Source: Eubacterium ruminantium (lineage in GTDB: Bacteria; Bacillota; Clostridia; Lachnospirales; Lachnospiraceae). Taken from it: 64,000 bases of DNA. The stretch spans positions 18,678 through 82,677 of the forward strand of contig FNUU01000012.1 of assembly GCA_900108205.1 (NCBI GenBank), read 5' to 3'. The notes beneath the pieces were generated by a model. That model made no database searches. It had not been told where the DNA came from and worked only from the letters and a program-made list of their open reading frames with translations. Position numbers and translations under genes: made by a program. Position 1 is the stretch's first letter. Each line of letters starts with the position of its first letter. This document shows, piece by piece, positions 17,059 to 25,745 of the stretch.

Positions 17059-17580
17059 TTACAATCTCAGAATCTCCATAATCCTGTCATAATTATCTTT
17101 CTCATGTGGAAATGTACAGTTCGTACAGACCTTAATCCTTCGTCCGTTTTTTTCCTTATACGCAGGATTTCCCGGGCAGTTTTCCAGATGATACATCGGG
17201 CAGAAGCAAAAGAGGCAGTTTATATGAACATCCGCATTTTTCACATATTCTCCTGCATCTGCCGTTTCTCCCGATATTCCTGTCACTTCTGATGCTTTAT
17301 TCATATACGCCTTCTTAGTATCACTGTCAACTTTATGGCACGGATAATATGGACATGCACGGTTTTCGAAGTACTTATGTGAGGGGGCATACACGCTGCC
17401 TTCTAATATTTCAATTTCACCGCTGCTATTCTTGACATCATTGTTTACTCTATCATCGCATGCCCTACCATTATTCGTCCCATTTTCATATCTGCCATTA
17501 TCTTTGTCTGCGTCCATACCAGTCCCGGCAGATTCAGAAGCATCATTTATTATATTATTAATACTTTTTTTTACATTCAT
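17059..17580 (-). CDS. Cysteine-rich small-domain protein
   Basis: 173 residues. The first ~60 are low-complexity and rich in Asn and Asp. The rest is a compact Cys-rich domain: CPYYPCHK (about residue 76), INCLFCFCPMYHLENCPG, then VCTNCTFPHEKDNYDRIMEIL. This matches my memory of the cysteine-rich small domain family, which is often found beside cobalamin and other metal-cofactor genes. Metal or Fe-S binding is likely but unproven. The GAAGGGGTG ribosome binding site is good. It lies 41 bp after the aldo/keto reductase gene in the cobQ-larC run, consistent with the family's usual company. Confidence 0.8.
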   Translation of the reverse strand: MNVKKSINNIINDASESAGTGMDADKDNGRYENGTNNGRACDDRVNNDVKNSSGEIEILEGSVYAPSHKYFENRACPYYPCHKVDSDTKKAYMNKASEVTGISGETADAGEYVKNADVHINCLFCFCPMYHLENCPGNPAYKEKNGRRIKVCTNCTFPHEKDNYDRIMEILRL

Positions 17581-17621
17581 ACCGGCACCCCTTCAAACAT
17601 TCTTTGCGCATATTTCCGGTT

Positions 17622-18737
17622 TTATTCCAGCGTATCCGCAACCTCCTGAAGAAGCTCCACTATAGGTAAATGCTGAGGACAAGCGCCTTCACACTTCCTG
17701 CATTTAACACACTGGGACGCCTTGGTACCGCCCGGACGCCATGCGTAACCATTTTTAGCTCTCTCAAGATTACCGTAAATCTTATATTCATTCATACATG
17801 CAAAGATTTCAGGAATATGAAGCTTCATTGGGCAGCCCGGTGTACAGTAATGACAGGCTGTACATGGAATCGAATCCGTCTCCTTAAGCACAGCCGTAGC
17901 CTTCTCAATCACCTTCTGTTCATCCTCGCTGAACGCTTCAAAATCCTTCATGTAGGAAATGTTATCTTTCATCTGCTCAACATTTGACATTCCGCTGAGT
18001 ACGACCATAACCTGAGGAAGCGATGCCGCAAATTTAACAGCCCATGAGGCGGCACTTGCCATAGGGTCAGCTTCCTTAAAAACCTCCATAACTCTTTCCG
18101 GAGGATTTGCCAGAGTACCTCCCTTAACAGGTTCCATAACAACCACCGGTTTATTATGCTTCACGGCAACCTCATAGCATTTTCGTGAATTAACATTTGC
18201 ATCATCCCAATCTGCATAATTGATCTGCAGCTGAACAAATTCTGCTTCAGGATGCGCTGTAAGTATCTCATCCAGCACCTCCGGCTGATCATGGAACGAA
18301 AATCCGTAATGTTTTATCTTTCCCTCAGCCTTTAGCTTCTTCACATAGTCCCACAGACCGTATTTCTCATATGTATCCTTATTATTCTTATCGAGAGCAT
18401 GAAGAAGATAGAAATCAATATAATCCGTTCCCAGTCTCTCAAGGCTGATGTTGAATTCATTTTTTGCCTCTTCTTCATTTTTGCAGGCAAAGGAGGATGC
18501 ATTCAGCTTCGTAGCCAGATAGTACGAATCTCTCGGATATCTCTCAACAAGCGCCTTTTTTGTAGCCTCCTCAGATCCTCCGTACACAAATGCAGTATCA
18601 AAATATCTTCCGCCCGCATCAAAGAAATCATCTACCATCTGTTTGGTCTGTTCTACATCTATCTCTCCCGAATCCAGCCTCGGAAGCCTCATAAGGCCAA
18701 AGCCCAGTTTCATGCAGTTACTTATTAAGCTGTTCAT
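17622..18737 (-). CDS. Aldo/keto reductase with C-terminal 4Fe-4S motifs
   Basis: 371 residues from the ATG at 18737, selected because AAGGAGG lies seven bases upstream. Residues 1-270 are an aldo/keto reductase barrel: GFGLMRLP, then FDTAFVYGGSE with catalytic Asp and Tyr, Lys in ATKLN, and HYGFSFHD. The C-terminus carries a CTACHYCTPGCPM cluster and a CVKCRKCEGACPQHL cluster, as in the large ferredoxin-type aldo/keto reductases common in anaerobes. It probably transfers electrons between a nucleotide or ferredoxin and an unknown carbonyl. It lies 76 bp after larC. Its link to nickel or cobalamin metabolism is contextual only. Confidence 0.92.
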   Translation of the reverse strand: MNSLISNCMKLGFGLMRLPRLDSGEIDVEQTKQMVDDFFDAGGRYFDTAFVYGGSEEATKKALVERYPRDSYYLATKLNASSFACKNEEEAKNEFNISLERLGTDYIDFYLLHALDKNNKDTYEKYGLWDYVKKLKAEGKIKHYGFSFHDQPEVLDEILTAHPEAEFVQLQINYADWDDANVNSRKCYEVAVKHNKPVVVMEPVKGGTLANPPERVMEVFKEADPMASAASWAVKFAASLPQVMVVLSGMSNVEQMKDNISYMKDFEAFSEDEQKVIEKATAVLKETDSIPCTACHYCTPGCPMKLHIPEIFACMNEYKIYGNLERAKNGYAWRPGGTKASQCVKCRKCEGACPQHLPIVELLQEVADTLE

Positions 18738-18813
18738 AGTAACCTCCTTATAAATCATATTCCCTTTGTTTCAAGAAATACACCAAAACTCCATTTTTTT
18801 AATTCAGAAATAT

Positions 18814-20520
18814 TTAATTTCTATGAATCTTATCAAGTAATTTCCTTGCTTCAGCTATGGAAATTCTTTCTCTTTCCGCTACCTTTCTCAGATCCTCATA
18901 TTCATATTTTGATCTTGATACCCCATAACCGGATACATTTTTAACTGAAATATCACCGTAGTTACTTCCAAATCTTGTTTCGGTTCTGTCGAGCACATAT
19001 CTTTCTTCCAAATGCTGTCTTATGCCTATTGTTGATGTATATCTGAATATTTCGCCTGCCATTCTCTCCCTGTCATCCGGATTGCAGATAACGGTAAGCA
19101 GAACTCCGGGTCTTCCCTTCTTCATCATTACAGCAGTTGTGAAAACCTCCAAAGCTCCATTCTGAAGAAGCTTTTCTTCAGCGTAACCTAATTCCTCGCC
19201 TGTCATATCATCAATATTGCATTCAAGAACTCCGATAGTACTCATACTATAATTTACCTCCCCTTGATAACCTTCATTAACTTCAGCTTCAATTTTGTTA
19301 TAAATATTCGTAACAGTATCCAGTATGCCGATACTTCCGTTTCCATCAGTGTCTCCCATAGAAATCTTCACACAATTAGCGGTCGAAAAATCCTTGGTTC
19401 CCATGCCATAGCCAACCTTCTGAACTGACATTTTAGGCATATCACCATATTCATTTACAAAATGCTTGAGAAGTGCGGCTCCGGTTGGTGTACAGAGCTC
19501 TCCTTCAATATTTCCGCTATAGGAAGGAATGCCTTTAAGAATAAATTCTGTTGCCGGTGCCGGAACCGGTATGATTCCATGCATACAGTTTACCTTTCCA
19601 AAGCCTGTGTTGACACGTGAGGCAACTATCCTGCCCGGTTTTATCATACTGATCAAAAGGCATACAGACATTATGTCAACTATAGCATCCTTCATTCCGA
19701 CTTCATGAAAATGAATTTCAGTGACAGGTTTTCCATGCGCATGGCTTTCTGCCTCAGCTATGATACGATATACCTCCAGAAAATCCTGCTTAACCTTGAG
19801 CGGAACATTGAACTTCTTTGCCATTTCCTTAATGTCTTCGTATGAAGTGTGAACATGTCCATGTTCTCCGTATCCGCCCGGTCCGTGTCCGTGGTCTCCG
19901 TATCCATGTTCTCCATATCCACCCGGTCCGTGTCCGTGATCTCCGTATCCATGCTCTCCGTATACTCCCGGTCCGTGTCCGTGGTCGCCGTAGCCATGTT
20001 CTCCGTATCCGCCCAGTCCGTGTCCATGATTCGGACCATATCCTGTGGTTTCTGCTGCTCTATAGCGCTGAGATTCTGCCGCCTCTCGTCCATATCTCTG
20101 TCCATCTGCTGCATCCTCAGCCTGCACATCACCCATACTCTTTTTGTATCTGTCACGATAGCTCTCGTGAGGCTGTCCATATCCCGGGCCACCCATCGGA
20201 CCATGTCCATATCCGTCCGGTCCATGGCCATAATCGTCATATCCATTTGGTCCGTGACCATATGGGGCATGTCCATCAGGCCCGTAATAATCAACTGAAT
20301 TTTCACTGATTCCGTTTACGGTCACGCTGAAATGAGTTCCTGTAACCCCACATTTTACAGATCTCTCAAATCTGAAACCAAGACTTCTGTCATCTCCAAA
20401 TACTTTATCCAGTCTTTCAGTAAAAAGCTTTTTCTCTGAATCACTTAAAAGTTCATAAAGTCCTGCTGTGAGCATATCTCCGGCTGTTCCCATGCCGCAA
20501 TCAACATATAATACTTTCAT
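18814..20520 (-). CDS. larC: Nickel-pincer cofactor nickel insertase LarC with a His/Gly repeat insert
   Basis: 568 residues from the ATG at 20520 (AAGGGGTG upstream), giving MKVLYVDCGMGTAGDM, the LarC N-terminus. HFHEVGMKDAIVD, VNTGFGKVNCMHGIIPVPAPAT and CTPTGAALLKHF are LarC1 signatures. ECNIDDMTGEELGYA and MMKKGRPGVLL are LarC2 signatures. Both halves are in one frame, unlike species that join them by programmed frameshift. LarC inserts Ni into the pyridinium cofactor of LarA-type enzymes. Residues about 75-222 are an insert rich in His, Gly and Tyr, including a 15-residue repeat (GYGEHGYGDHGHGPG) in three to four copies; such a tract could bind Ni. No larA, larB or larE is in the window. 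Confidence 0.93.
   Translation of the reverse strand: MKVLYVDCGMGTAGDMLTAGLYELLSDSEKKLFTERLDKVFGDDRSLGFRFERSVKCGVTGTHFSVTVNGISENSVDYYGPDGHAPYGHGPNGYDDYGHGPDGYGHGPMGGPGYGQPHESYRDRYKKSMGDVQAEDAADGQRYGREAAESQRYRAAETTGYGPNHGHGLGGYGEHGYGDHGHGPGVYGEHGYGDHGHGPGGYGEHGYGDHGHGPGGYGEHGHVHTSYEDIKEMAKKFNVPLKVKQDFLEVYRIIAEAESHAHGKPVTEIHFHEVGMKDAIVDIMSVCLLISMIKPGRIVASRVNTGFGKVNCMHGIIPVPAPATEFILKGIPSYSGNIEGELCTPTGAALLKHFVNEYGDMPKMSVQKVGYGMGTKDFSTANCVKISMGDTDGNGSIGILDTVTNIYNKIEAEVNEGYQGEVNYSMSTIGVLECNIDDMTGEELGYAEEKLLQNGALEVFTTAVMMKKGRPGVLLTVICNPDDRERMAGEIFRYTSTIGIRQHLEERYVLDRTETRFGSNYGDISVKNVSGYGVSRSKYEYEDLRKVAERERISIAEARKLLDKIHRN
19855..20010 (-). repeat. 45-bp tandem repeat coding the His/Gly tract of LarC
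   Basis: Three to four near-identical 45-bp units encode GYGEHGYGDHGHGPG. The unit length is a multiple of three, so gain or loss of units keeps the frame. One unit has Val for Gly and the last runs into HGHVHTSYED. Confidence 0.85.
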
Positions 20521-20593
20521 TTTGCACCCCTTTTTTATATTATAGATTTTCAGAATCTCCACCCCCGGCCAATCCCGGATTTACGAGATTCCA

Positions 20594-22333
20594 TTATAAA
20601 ATACTGTAAATATATTCCATATCCATATTTTCTCTGAGAATTCGGGCAAGCTCCGAATATTGCTTTTCTTTAAAATCCGCATACAAAAATGCAGTCTCTT
20701 CCGTCTCCGGCAGTTCAATACCCTTTTTCCTTGCAAGAGTCCTTACCAGCGTAACTGCTATATCTGAACCATCAAATATACCATGCACATATGTACCGTA
20801 TACATTTTGTTTCTGAATTATTACATGATCACTGTCTATCTCGCGTGATCTATCGATTTTTTCCTTTTCAACAACCTGTTCCGTCAGCTCTGTGATATCT
20901 CTTCCGTCGACAGCCTCAGGTTCACTCACCACATCTCTTCCGCCGACAGCCTCCGGTTCACTCACCACATCTCTTCCGCCGACAGCTTCCGGTTCACTCA
21001 CCATATCTCTTCCGCCGACAGCCTCCGGTTCACTCACCACATCTCTTCCGCCGACAGCCTCCTGTTCTGCACCCACCGGATAGCTTTCGCCCATATGGAT
21101 TTCATATCCTGCATATTCCTTTCCTGAAAGATTGCTGAACATTCCTTCCAGTTCAGGGAGCTTTCCGACTACCTGTTTTCTGGTTTTTTCCGGTTGCATA
21201 ACCGTTTCAATCGGCAGAAGCCCCATGCCGCGAATGGTTTTTATGTTTCGACTTGCATCCCCACTGCTTGTATTCTGAGCATTTCTTCCTGCATCCACTC
21301 CGATTTCGTCGGTGATTTTCTGACCAAGCATCTGAAAACCCCCGCATATACCAAAAACAGGTATTCTTCGGGACAAATACTTTATAGCCGCCTCCAGTCC
21401 ATTTTCACGCAGCCAGAGCATGTCATATATGGTATTTTTGCTCCCCGGAATTATTATCATATCCGGAAGTCCCAATTCATTTTCGTTCTCAACATATCTG
21501 ACATGGCAACCCTTTACAGAGTCAAACACATCAAAATCTGTAAAATTGGAAATATGCGGCAGCCTTATCACTGCAATATCAACCATCGCTCTGTCATTCA
21601 TTTTACTGCTGAATCTTTCAGTCAGGCTGTCCTCGTCATCCAGCTTGATATTCATATAAGGAACGGTTCCGCAAACCCTTTTTCCACACATTCCTTCCAG
21701 CATTTCAATGCCTGGATCAAGTATGGTCTTGTCTCCCCGGAATTTATTGATAATAAGCCCCTTCACTCTATCCTTTTCATCCTCCGGAAGCAGCATCAGG
21801 GTTCCGATAAGCTGCGCAAATACGCCTCCCCTGTCAATATCTCCCACCAGGAGTACACTCGCATCAAACATTTTTGCGATACCCATATTTACAATATCGT
21901 TTTGTTTAAGATTGATTTCTGCCGGACTTCCGGCGCCCTCGATCACGATTATGTCATATTCTTTTTCAAGCCTTGCAAATGATTCCTTTATCACAGGAAC
22001 CAGCTCCAATTTATGCTTAAAATATTCCCTGGCAGACATATCCGCCATTACCTCTCCCTGCACTATCACCTGCGAGCCCTTGTCACTCGTCGGTTTAAGG
22101 AGTATAGGATTCATGTCAACCGTAGGTTTGATGCCGGCCGCCTCAGCCTGCATTACCTGGGCTCTGCCCATTTCCAGGCCATCTTCCGTTATAAATGAAT
22201 TTAGTGCCATATTCTGTGACTTAAATGGCGCCACTCTGTAGCCATCCTCTTTAAAAATTCTGCAGAGCCCGGCCGCTATTAAACTTTTTCCGGCACTGGA
22301 CATGGTGCCCTGGATCATAATTTTTTTAGCCAT
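20594..22333 (-). CDS. cobQ: Cobyric acid synthase (adenosylcobyrinate amidotransferase)
   Basis: 579 residues against about 500 usual. The N-terminal synthetase part begins [14 protein letters not shown] (P-loop variant) and has SQNMALNSF and [13 protein letters not shown]. The C-terminal glutaminase-like part has the nucleophile Cys330 in [11 protein letters not shown] and the His517 in [10 protein letters not shown]. It amidates four side chains of adenosylcobyrinic diamide. Between the two catalytic elements sits an insert of five 12-residue repeats ([12 protein letters not shown], residues 425-484), which explains the extra length. The ribosome binding site is weak. It heads a run with larC, the aldo/keto reductase and the cysteine-rich protein. 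No cobalamin riboswitch was recognised in the 214-bp upstream gap. Confidence 0.95.
   Translation of the reverse strand: MAKKIMIQGTMSSAGKSLIAAGLCRIFKEDGYRVAPFKSQNMALNSFITEDGLEMGRAQVMQAEAAGIKPTVDMNPILLKPTSDKGSQVIVQGEVMADMSAREYFKHKLELVPVIKESFARLEKEYDIIVIEGAGSPAEINLKQNDIVNMGIAKMFDASVLLVGDIDRGGVFAQLIGTLMLLPEDEKDRVKGLIINKFRGDKTILDPGIEMLEGMCGKRVCGTVPYMNIKLDDEDSLTERFSSKMNDRAMVDIAVIRLPHISNFTDFDVFDSVKGCHVRYVENENELGLPDMIIIPGSKNTIYDMLWLRENGLEAAIKYLSRRIPVFGICGGFQMLGQKITDEIGVDAGRNAQNTSSGDASRNIKTIRGMGLLPIETVMQPEKTRKQVVGKLPELEGMFSNLSGKEYAGYEIHMGESYPVGAEQEAVGGRDVVSEPEAVGGRDMVSEPEAVGGRDVVSEPEAVGGRDVVSEPEAVDGRDITELTEQVVEKEKIDRSREIDSDHVIIQKQNVYGTYVHGIFDGSDIAVTLVRTLARKKGIELPETEETAFLYADFKEKQYSELARILRENMDMEYIYSIL
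20882..21061 (-). repeat. 36-bp tandem repeat inside cobQ
   Basis: Five 36-bp units encode [12 protein letters not shown] with single changes (V to M in unit 2, G to D and a diverged end in unit 5). The repeat lies between the glutaminase Cys and His and is in frame. Confidence 0.88.
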
Positions 22334-22402
22334 AATTTATAATTCCATTTTGAAATATAATTCTGTCTTAGTATAAATCTATTTTCATACACGTACATTG
22401 AT

Positions 22403-22471
22403 CATTCATTTCATCATACTATCAATTCATTTCTCGGAACGCATATTACTCATTCATTTCATCGTAGTATC
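22403..22471. repeat. Direct repeat upstream of cobQ
   Basis: CATTCATTTCATC followed by ATACTATC or GTAGTATC occurs twice, at 22403-22423 and 22451-22471, 48 bp apart. A partial third ATTCATTTC lies between. The spacing is not far from five helical turns, so paired protein binding is conceivable. Confidence 0.4.
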
Positions 22472-22547
22472 TATCTGTTTTCACAGTATGAACATAAACC
22501 ACGTATTTCAAGACAGTATCATGTTTGATCTGTCTGATATCTATTAT

Positions 22548-23555
22548 TCAGCCTTCATATTGTCCGGCCGTCTCTGCCAGCCCTTCCTCGAGACTTACAA
22601 AGCCTGCCCCCAGTTCTTTTATACGTTCACCGGAATAAAACTCTGACTCTGCTTTCCTGAGCGGAAACGGAAGTGGAATCCCTCTCTCATCAATTGTTGC
22701 GAGATCCACCGGAATCTTTGCAAAGCCATTACCATATACCTTATCAGCTGCCTTGTACAAAGCATCCTCAAAGATTTCATATGTGACCTTATCATTACTG
22801 CAAAGATTAAATGCCCTGTCAAATGCCTTTTCATTATTGCAGCAAAGTAATATCTGTCTCGCAGCATCTTTTACATAAATCATCTGGAAGAAGCCATCCG
22901 AACCGGCAGGACTCAGAATCTGTCCTGCCCCCTTTATCCATTTAAAATACATTCCCTCACGGGGAGCATAATTACCAGGTCCATATATAAATACTGGTCT
23001 GAGCACCGTATATCTTATATCCTGTGAATGCGGTGTGATTTTTTCTTCGACACCCTCGTCCGACATATCTGTTACTCGGTCTGCAACAGGCTCGTCCAAC
23101 TTACCCGACTCATTTTTTTTCTTCATCAGGTCTCTGACTTCTCTCTCAAGAGCAACCTTCCCCAGAATATAATTTCCGGCATCACCGCCGAAATCTCTGG
23201 TTTCAAATTCATCCTCCTCGAAAAGAGTATCCTTCCCTGTTCCTCTTCTATACACATCGGTTGTACTGATAAAAATGTACTGCCCGATACTGCTTCCAAG
23301 ATTTTCAACAACAGTTCTGATATCACCCTCCTGATAAGCGCAGAAATCAACCACAACATCAAACCTTCCAAGCCTTATCTGCTTCAATGCTTCTTTGTCG
23401 TGTCTATCCATAACAAACGTATTCTTTTTTACATCTTCTGTTTGTCTGTCAAACATAGTTCCCCGGTTAATAAAATATAATTCATTACCGGCCTCTGCCA
23501 TATCAGCAAATGCCTTACCCAGGAAATACGTTCCTCCGATTATCAGTATTTTCAT
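22548..23555 (-). CDS. NAD-dependent epimerase/dehydratase family protein
   Basis: 335 residues from the ATG at 23555 (GAGGC nine bases upstream), giving MKILIIGGTYFLGKAF, a Rossmann GGTxxxG nucleotide site. The protein has VVDFCAYQ, FISTTDVY, RPVFIYGPGNY and an extended SDR core, like reductases and epimerases acting on nucleotide sugars. The usual YxxxK appears as YILGKVALE. Residues 135-165 form a polar insert. The start lies within the end of the upstream EAL gene (41-bp overlap), so translation is coupled. The link between c-di-GMP turnover and a sugar nucleotide enzyme hints at envelope polysaccharide control, which is inference. Confidence 0.85.
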   Translation of the reverse strand: MKILIIGGTYFLGKAFADMAEAGNELYFINRGTMFDRQTEDVKKNTFVMDRHDKEALKQIRLGRFDVVVDFCAYQEGDIRTVVENLGSSIGQYIFISTTDVYRRGTGKDTLFEEDEFETRDFGGDAGNYILGKVALEREVRDLMKKKNESGKLDEPVADRVTDMSDEGVEEKITPHSQDIRYTVLRPVFIYGPGNYAPREGMYFKWIKGAGQILSPAGSDGFFQMIYVKDAARQILLCCNNEKAFDRAFNLCSNDKVTYEIFEDALYKAADKVYGNGFAKIPVDLATIDERGIPLPFPLRKAESEFYSGERIKELGAGFVSLEEGLAETAGQYEG

Positions 23556-25722
23556 TTTCTGCCTCACTTGTCACCTCAGCTATATGACTACTCACTGCCG
23601 CACTTGCTGCCTCGCTTGTCACCTCAGCTGCATCACTGACTTCAGGTGTATAAACATGCATCTTCATTCTGTCTTTATAATCCTCAGCCGGCATAGGCTT
23701 TGCATAATAATAACCCTGTATCATATCACAGCCCTCGCCTGCCAGAAAATCAACCTGTTCTCTGACCTCTACGCCTTCAGCTACTGTTCTCATTTTAAGA
23801 TTCTTGGCAAGTTTTATTGCCTCAGATACTACTATTTCCCCTCTTCCGTCCTGAGAATCACCTCTGAAGAATTCAGCATCAAGCTTAAGCACATCCAGAG
23901 GCATATCCTTAAGTGAATTAAGAGATGAATATCCTGAACCAAAGTCATCCATCGAAACTGCAAAGCCATAACTTTTCAGCTTATTGATAGTTGTTACCAT
24001 AGCATTTTTATCATCAAAAAATGCACTCTCAGTAAGCTCGATCTCAATATATTTATGCGGTGCACCGGCTTCATCCACCATATCCCTTATCTGCTCGGCA
24101 AGATCCTCTTCCACAAAATGAGCTCTGGATACATTTACCGATACTGGAACGCATTTATATCCCTCATCCAGCCATCTTTTCTGATCGATGGCCACATGTT
24201 TTATCATGTAATGGTCGATATTTGTTATAAAACCATTTTTCTCAAAAATAGGAATAAATCTTCCCGGGCTGACAAATCCAAGCTCCGGCGACTGCCACCT
24301 TATCAGTGCCTCAGCGCCGCGAAGTTCATCTGTTCTCGGATCATATTTAGGCTGATAATACACCTGGAATTCTTCATTCTTCAGAGCTTTCTCCTGCAGC
24401 TCTTTTACGCTGTCTCTCCACTTTTCTTCCTCGACAAGCTTATCATCGAAAAATGCCACGCCTGAATCATCCGACGAAGAAAGTGTTTCTCTGGCTGAGC
24501 ATGCATTATTGTATTCATTTTCTATATCAATATTCTTACGCTTTATGATCTTGTCATTATCATTTTTTTCAGTATCAATAACTGAAACGCCTGCCTGAAA
24601 AGCAAATCTGTGACCAGCATCAATCCTCTCAAGCTTTCTTATGATCTCATAAAGCCTCATTTTTAATTCTTCCTCTGAGTCACATAACAGTATCATTGCA
24701 AAATTTGCAGAAGAATTATGTACCAGCATCTCGTTTTTCTTTATATCTTTAACAATAAGATCATGCACTTTTCTCAGCATTTCTTCACCATCCTGTACCG
24801 AATGGCAGAGGCAGTAATTTCTGTAATTAATAAATGCAAGGCTTACCAGACCGAATCTGTTTTTGGCATTTCCTCTCTTCATGAGCATCTGCTCACCTCT
24901 GATGGTAAACCACATCCAGTTTTTACCCTTGGTCACAACATCTGTGAAGAAATAGTTAGTTACCCTTCTCTGTCTCCTGATATTAAGAACAGTTCTGACA
25001 AAGATCATTATTATAAGTGTCAGCATGACTATTGCAAGAGCTGCAAGTATCACAACAAAAAGAATAAGGTCATTCTCATTTATCTTTAAAAATGCTCTGA
25101 CAATAAGTGTTTCATTATCTTTATTTACAGGAACTGATATCCAAAGCGGAATCATAATCGTATCATCTTTTAAGGCTACATCCATAGTCTCTAACTCAAT
25201 TCCCTCTGAATTCATCTTCTCCATGTACTCTTCATCAGAATAATCATCCAGAGCCTCTTCATCATATAGTCTCTTCATGATCTTCTTCAGATTCATTCTG
25301 AGGTCTCCGTCTTTATCAATATAAACAATCCCTTTTTCAGCATTTTCATATACAATAATTTCTTTTTCGTCACTGCCTAATTCCAGTTTTTTAGGATTTG
25401 AAAGATCTGCTTCTTTTCCGTACTTATATATAACCTTACCGTTTTTATCCAGAACCATGAAATCTCTTCCCACTTCCTTCATAACGGTATAAATGTCATC
25501 CTTTCCGGATTTGTCGCTTTTTTCATACACTCTCTCTAAATATTCTGCTATCTCATATTCCTGCTTAAATTTCGACTCCAGCATATACGAAACAAAAAAA
25601 CGTACCGTAAAATAAAACGCAAAAGAAGCGATCGCCGTCACTAATAAAAAAGATATAACAGTTCCGGTGATACGCTTCTTCTTGATATTCTTATAAATAG
25701 ACTTATTAGTCAGTTCCTTCAC
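23515..25722 (-). CDS. Membrane sensor with degenerate GGDEF and active-looking EAL phosphodiesterase domain
   Basis: 735 residues from a GTG start (GGGGG upstream). Two membrane segments (about 20-40 and 219-242) flank an external sensor region. Next comes a GGDEF-like domain whose signature is replaced by HNSSANF (335-341). Then an EAL domain: EALIRW (471), SVNVS with Asn530, ELTES with Glu562, DDFGSG (592-597), KLD at 613 and VAEGVE. All the usual metal and catalytic residues are there, so c-di-GMP hydrolysis is likely and synthesis is not. The C-terminal 40 residues are Ala/Glu-rich and repeat EVTSEA; they overlap the epimerase start. It follows a second EAL gene by 23 bp. Confidence 0.92.
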   Translation of the reverse strand: MKELTNKSIYKNIKKKRITGTVISFLLVTAIASFAFYFTVRFFVSYMLESKFKQEYEIAEYLERVYEKSDKSGKDDIYTVMKEVGRDFMVLDKNGKVIYKYGKEADLSNPKKLELGSDEKEIIVYENAEKGIVYIDKDGDLRMNLKKIMKRLYDEEALDDYSDEEYMEKMNSEGIELETMDVALKDDTIMIPLWISVPVNKDNETLIVRAFLKINENDLILFVVILAALAIVMLTLIIMIFVRTVLNIRRQRRVTNYFFTDVVTKGKNWMWFTIRGEQMLMKRGNAKNRFGLVSLAFINYRNYCLCHSVQDGEEMLRKVHDLIVKDIKKNEMLVHNSSANFAMILLCDSEEELKMRLYEIIRKLERIDAGHRFAFQAGVSVIDTEKNDNDKIIKRKNIDIENEYNNACSARETLSSSDDSGVAFFDDKLVEEEKWRDSVKELQEKALKNEEFQVYYQPKYDPRTDELRGAEALIRWQSPELGFVSPGRFIPIFEKNGFITNIDHYMIKHVAIDQKRWLDEGYKCVPVSVNVSRAHFVEEDLAEQIRDMVDEAGAPHKYIEIELTESAFFDDKNAMVTTINKLKSYGFAVSMDDFGSGYSSLNSLKDMPLDVLKLDAEFFRGDSQDGRGEIVVSEAIKLAKNLKMRTVAEGVEVREQVDFLAGEGCDMIQGYYYAKPMPAEDYKDRMKMHVYTPEVSDAAEVTSEAASAAVSSHIAEVTSEAENENTDNRRNVFPG

Positions 25723-25745
25723 AATTATCGTCCCCCTGATAATGA

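Noticed and set aside
19842..20309. Long open frames on the plus strand and in a second minus frame over larC
   Set aside because: They exist because the 45-bp His/Gly repeat lacks stops in several frames; the larC frame has the family motifs.
22334..22547. Possible cobalamin riboswitch before cobQ
   Set aside because: No B12-box-like sequence is visible; only a short direct repeat is present.
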